Source: Acidobacteriaceae bacterium
GTDB taxonomy: Bacteria; Acidobacteriota; Terriglobia; Terriglobales; Acidobacteriaceae
Assembly (NCBI GenBank): GCA_025462785.1
Contig: JAOAPG010000216.1
Coordinates: forward strand, 1-7,306
Length of the DNA: 7,306 nt
Direction: 5' to 3'
Shown: piece after piece, positions 6,655 to 7,306 of the stretch
Layout of the letters: every line of letters begins with the position of its first letter
Position numbering within the stretch: the first letter of the stretch is position 1
Position numbers and translations under genes: made by a program
Notes under the pieces: generated by a model
What the model saw: the letters and a program-made list of their open reading frames with translations, nothing else
The model's database searches: none
Told to the model about the DNA's origin: nothing

Positions 6655-7306
6655 TTGCTCACTCGAAATCGCCTTGGACTGTTGCTCATTTTGATTTTTT
6701 GCTTACCTCTATTTGCCCAACGCGAGCCAGTGCTCAAGCAGATCGACCTACCGCATCCTTATTACTTTCGTGAGATGTATTTGCCGCAACTCACCACTGG
6801 GCCAAGCTCCGTCGCATGGTTGCCGGATTCTCGCTCAGTCGTCTACTCGATGGCAGGCTCGTTGTGGCGACAGTCGCTCGATTCAACGACCGCGGAACAA
6901 CTGACCGCCAGTGCGGGCTACGACTATCAGCCCGACGTCTCGCCCGACGGACGATGGATCGTCTATACGCGTTATCTCAATGATGCCATGGAACTCTGGG
7001 CGATTGACCTCGCAAGCAAGCAGTCGCGGCAACTCACGACTGGCGGCAACGTCAACCTTGAACCGCGATTCTCTCCGGACGGAACACACATCGCATTCGT
7101 TTCCACGTCGTACAACAAACACTTCCACATTTTCGTGGGCAAGTTTAGCGGCGGTGAACTCAAAGACGTTCAGCGTATGACGGGAGAAAACCGCAGCACG
7201 CTGCCTCGTTATTACTACAGCGTCTTCGATCACGAGATCAGCCCTGCATGGTCTCCCGATGGATCAGAACTCCTCTACGTTTCCAATCGCGGACACCTCT
7301 ATGGGA
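6655..7306 (+). CDS. Secreted TolB-like (PD40) repeat protein, N-terminal part; probable amidohydrolase
   Basis: The frame runs open to the window edge, giving 217 codons of a longer protein. It starts at a TTG with GGAG seven bases upstream and no competing ATG or GTG near it. The N-terminus is a clear signal peptide: TRNR, then hydrophobic residues 7-20, with likely cleavage after LFA (residue 21). At least four PD40/WD40-like repeats follow, at about residues 53 (VAWLPDSRSVVYS), 92 (QPDVSPDGRWIVY), 136 (EPRFSPDGTHIAF) and 197 (PAWSPDGSELLY). These are beta-propeller blades as in TolB and the prolyl oligopeptidase family. The segment PYYFREMYLPQLTTGP (35-50) and the blade sequences resemble large acidobacterial exported proteins with a C-terminal amidohydrolase domain. 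That domain is beyond the window, so the enzymatic role is inferred. A secreted peptidase with the same propeller is the main alternative. Confidence 0.82.
   Translation, partial: MLTRNRLGLLLILIFCLPLFAQREPVLKQIDLPHPYYFREMYLPQLTTGPSSVAWLPDSRSVVYSMAGSLWRQSLDSTTAEQLTASAGYDYQPDVSPDGRWIVYTRYLNDAMELWAIDLASKQSRQLTTGGNVNLEPRFSPDGTHIAFVSTSYNKHFHIFVGKFSGGELKDVQRMTGENRSTLPRYYYSVFDHEISPAWSPDGSELLYVSNRGHLYG

Overview
The window looks like a stretch of chromosome from an Acidobacteriota-type soil bacterium. This is inferred from moderate-to-high GC, a secreted protein built of HAF-type repeats, a signal-peptide protein with TolB-like repeats whose N-terminus resembles acidobacterial amidohydrolases, and dispersed GC-rich hairpin repeats between genes. 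No marker gene fixes the taxon. There is no sign of phage, integrase, transposase, CRISPR or a defence system.

Layout. The left third (1-1592) reads on the minus strand: a tRNA-Pro(CGG) gene with encoded CCA, about 210 bp of trailer and leader, a secreted six-repeat protein, and a terminator-like hairpin. Beyond that hairpin lies a decayed second copy of the tRNA 3' end plus trailer. The tRNA-trailer-gene unit therefore appears to have been tandemly duplicated with a period of about 1.33 kb. The middle (1942-4254) is a plus-strand two-gene operon: nagA (N-acetylglucosamine-6-phosphate deacetylase) and, 12 bp later, a GlmS-like protein made only of the sugar isomerase half. Together they probably turn GlcNAc-6-phosphate into glucosamine-6-phosphate and then fructose-6-phosphate. 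No GlcNAc transporter, kinase or regulator is present in the window.

The right part holds a convergent gene for an unrecognised 130-residue helical protein on the minus strand. A 238-bp divergent intergenic region with several symmetric sequences and a 7-bp-period AGCT repeat follows. Next come an APC-superfamily amino acid/polyamine transporter on the plus strand, a 370-bp mostly non-coding gap with one doubtful 42-codon ORF, and the 5' part of a secreted TolB-like repeat protein. That last gene starts at a TTG and runs off the right edge. A 35-bp hairpin repeat sits just after the GlmS-like gene and again at the end of the transporter gene, overlapping its stop codon.

Most of the content is ordinary metabolism and transport. 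The observations most worth checking are the decayed tRNA/trailer duplication, the GlmS without a glutaminase domain, and the shared hairpin repeat. I see no convincing undescribed multi-gene system.
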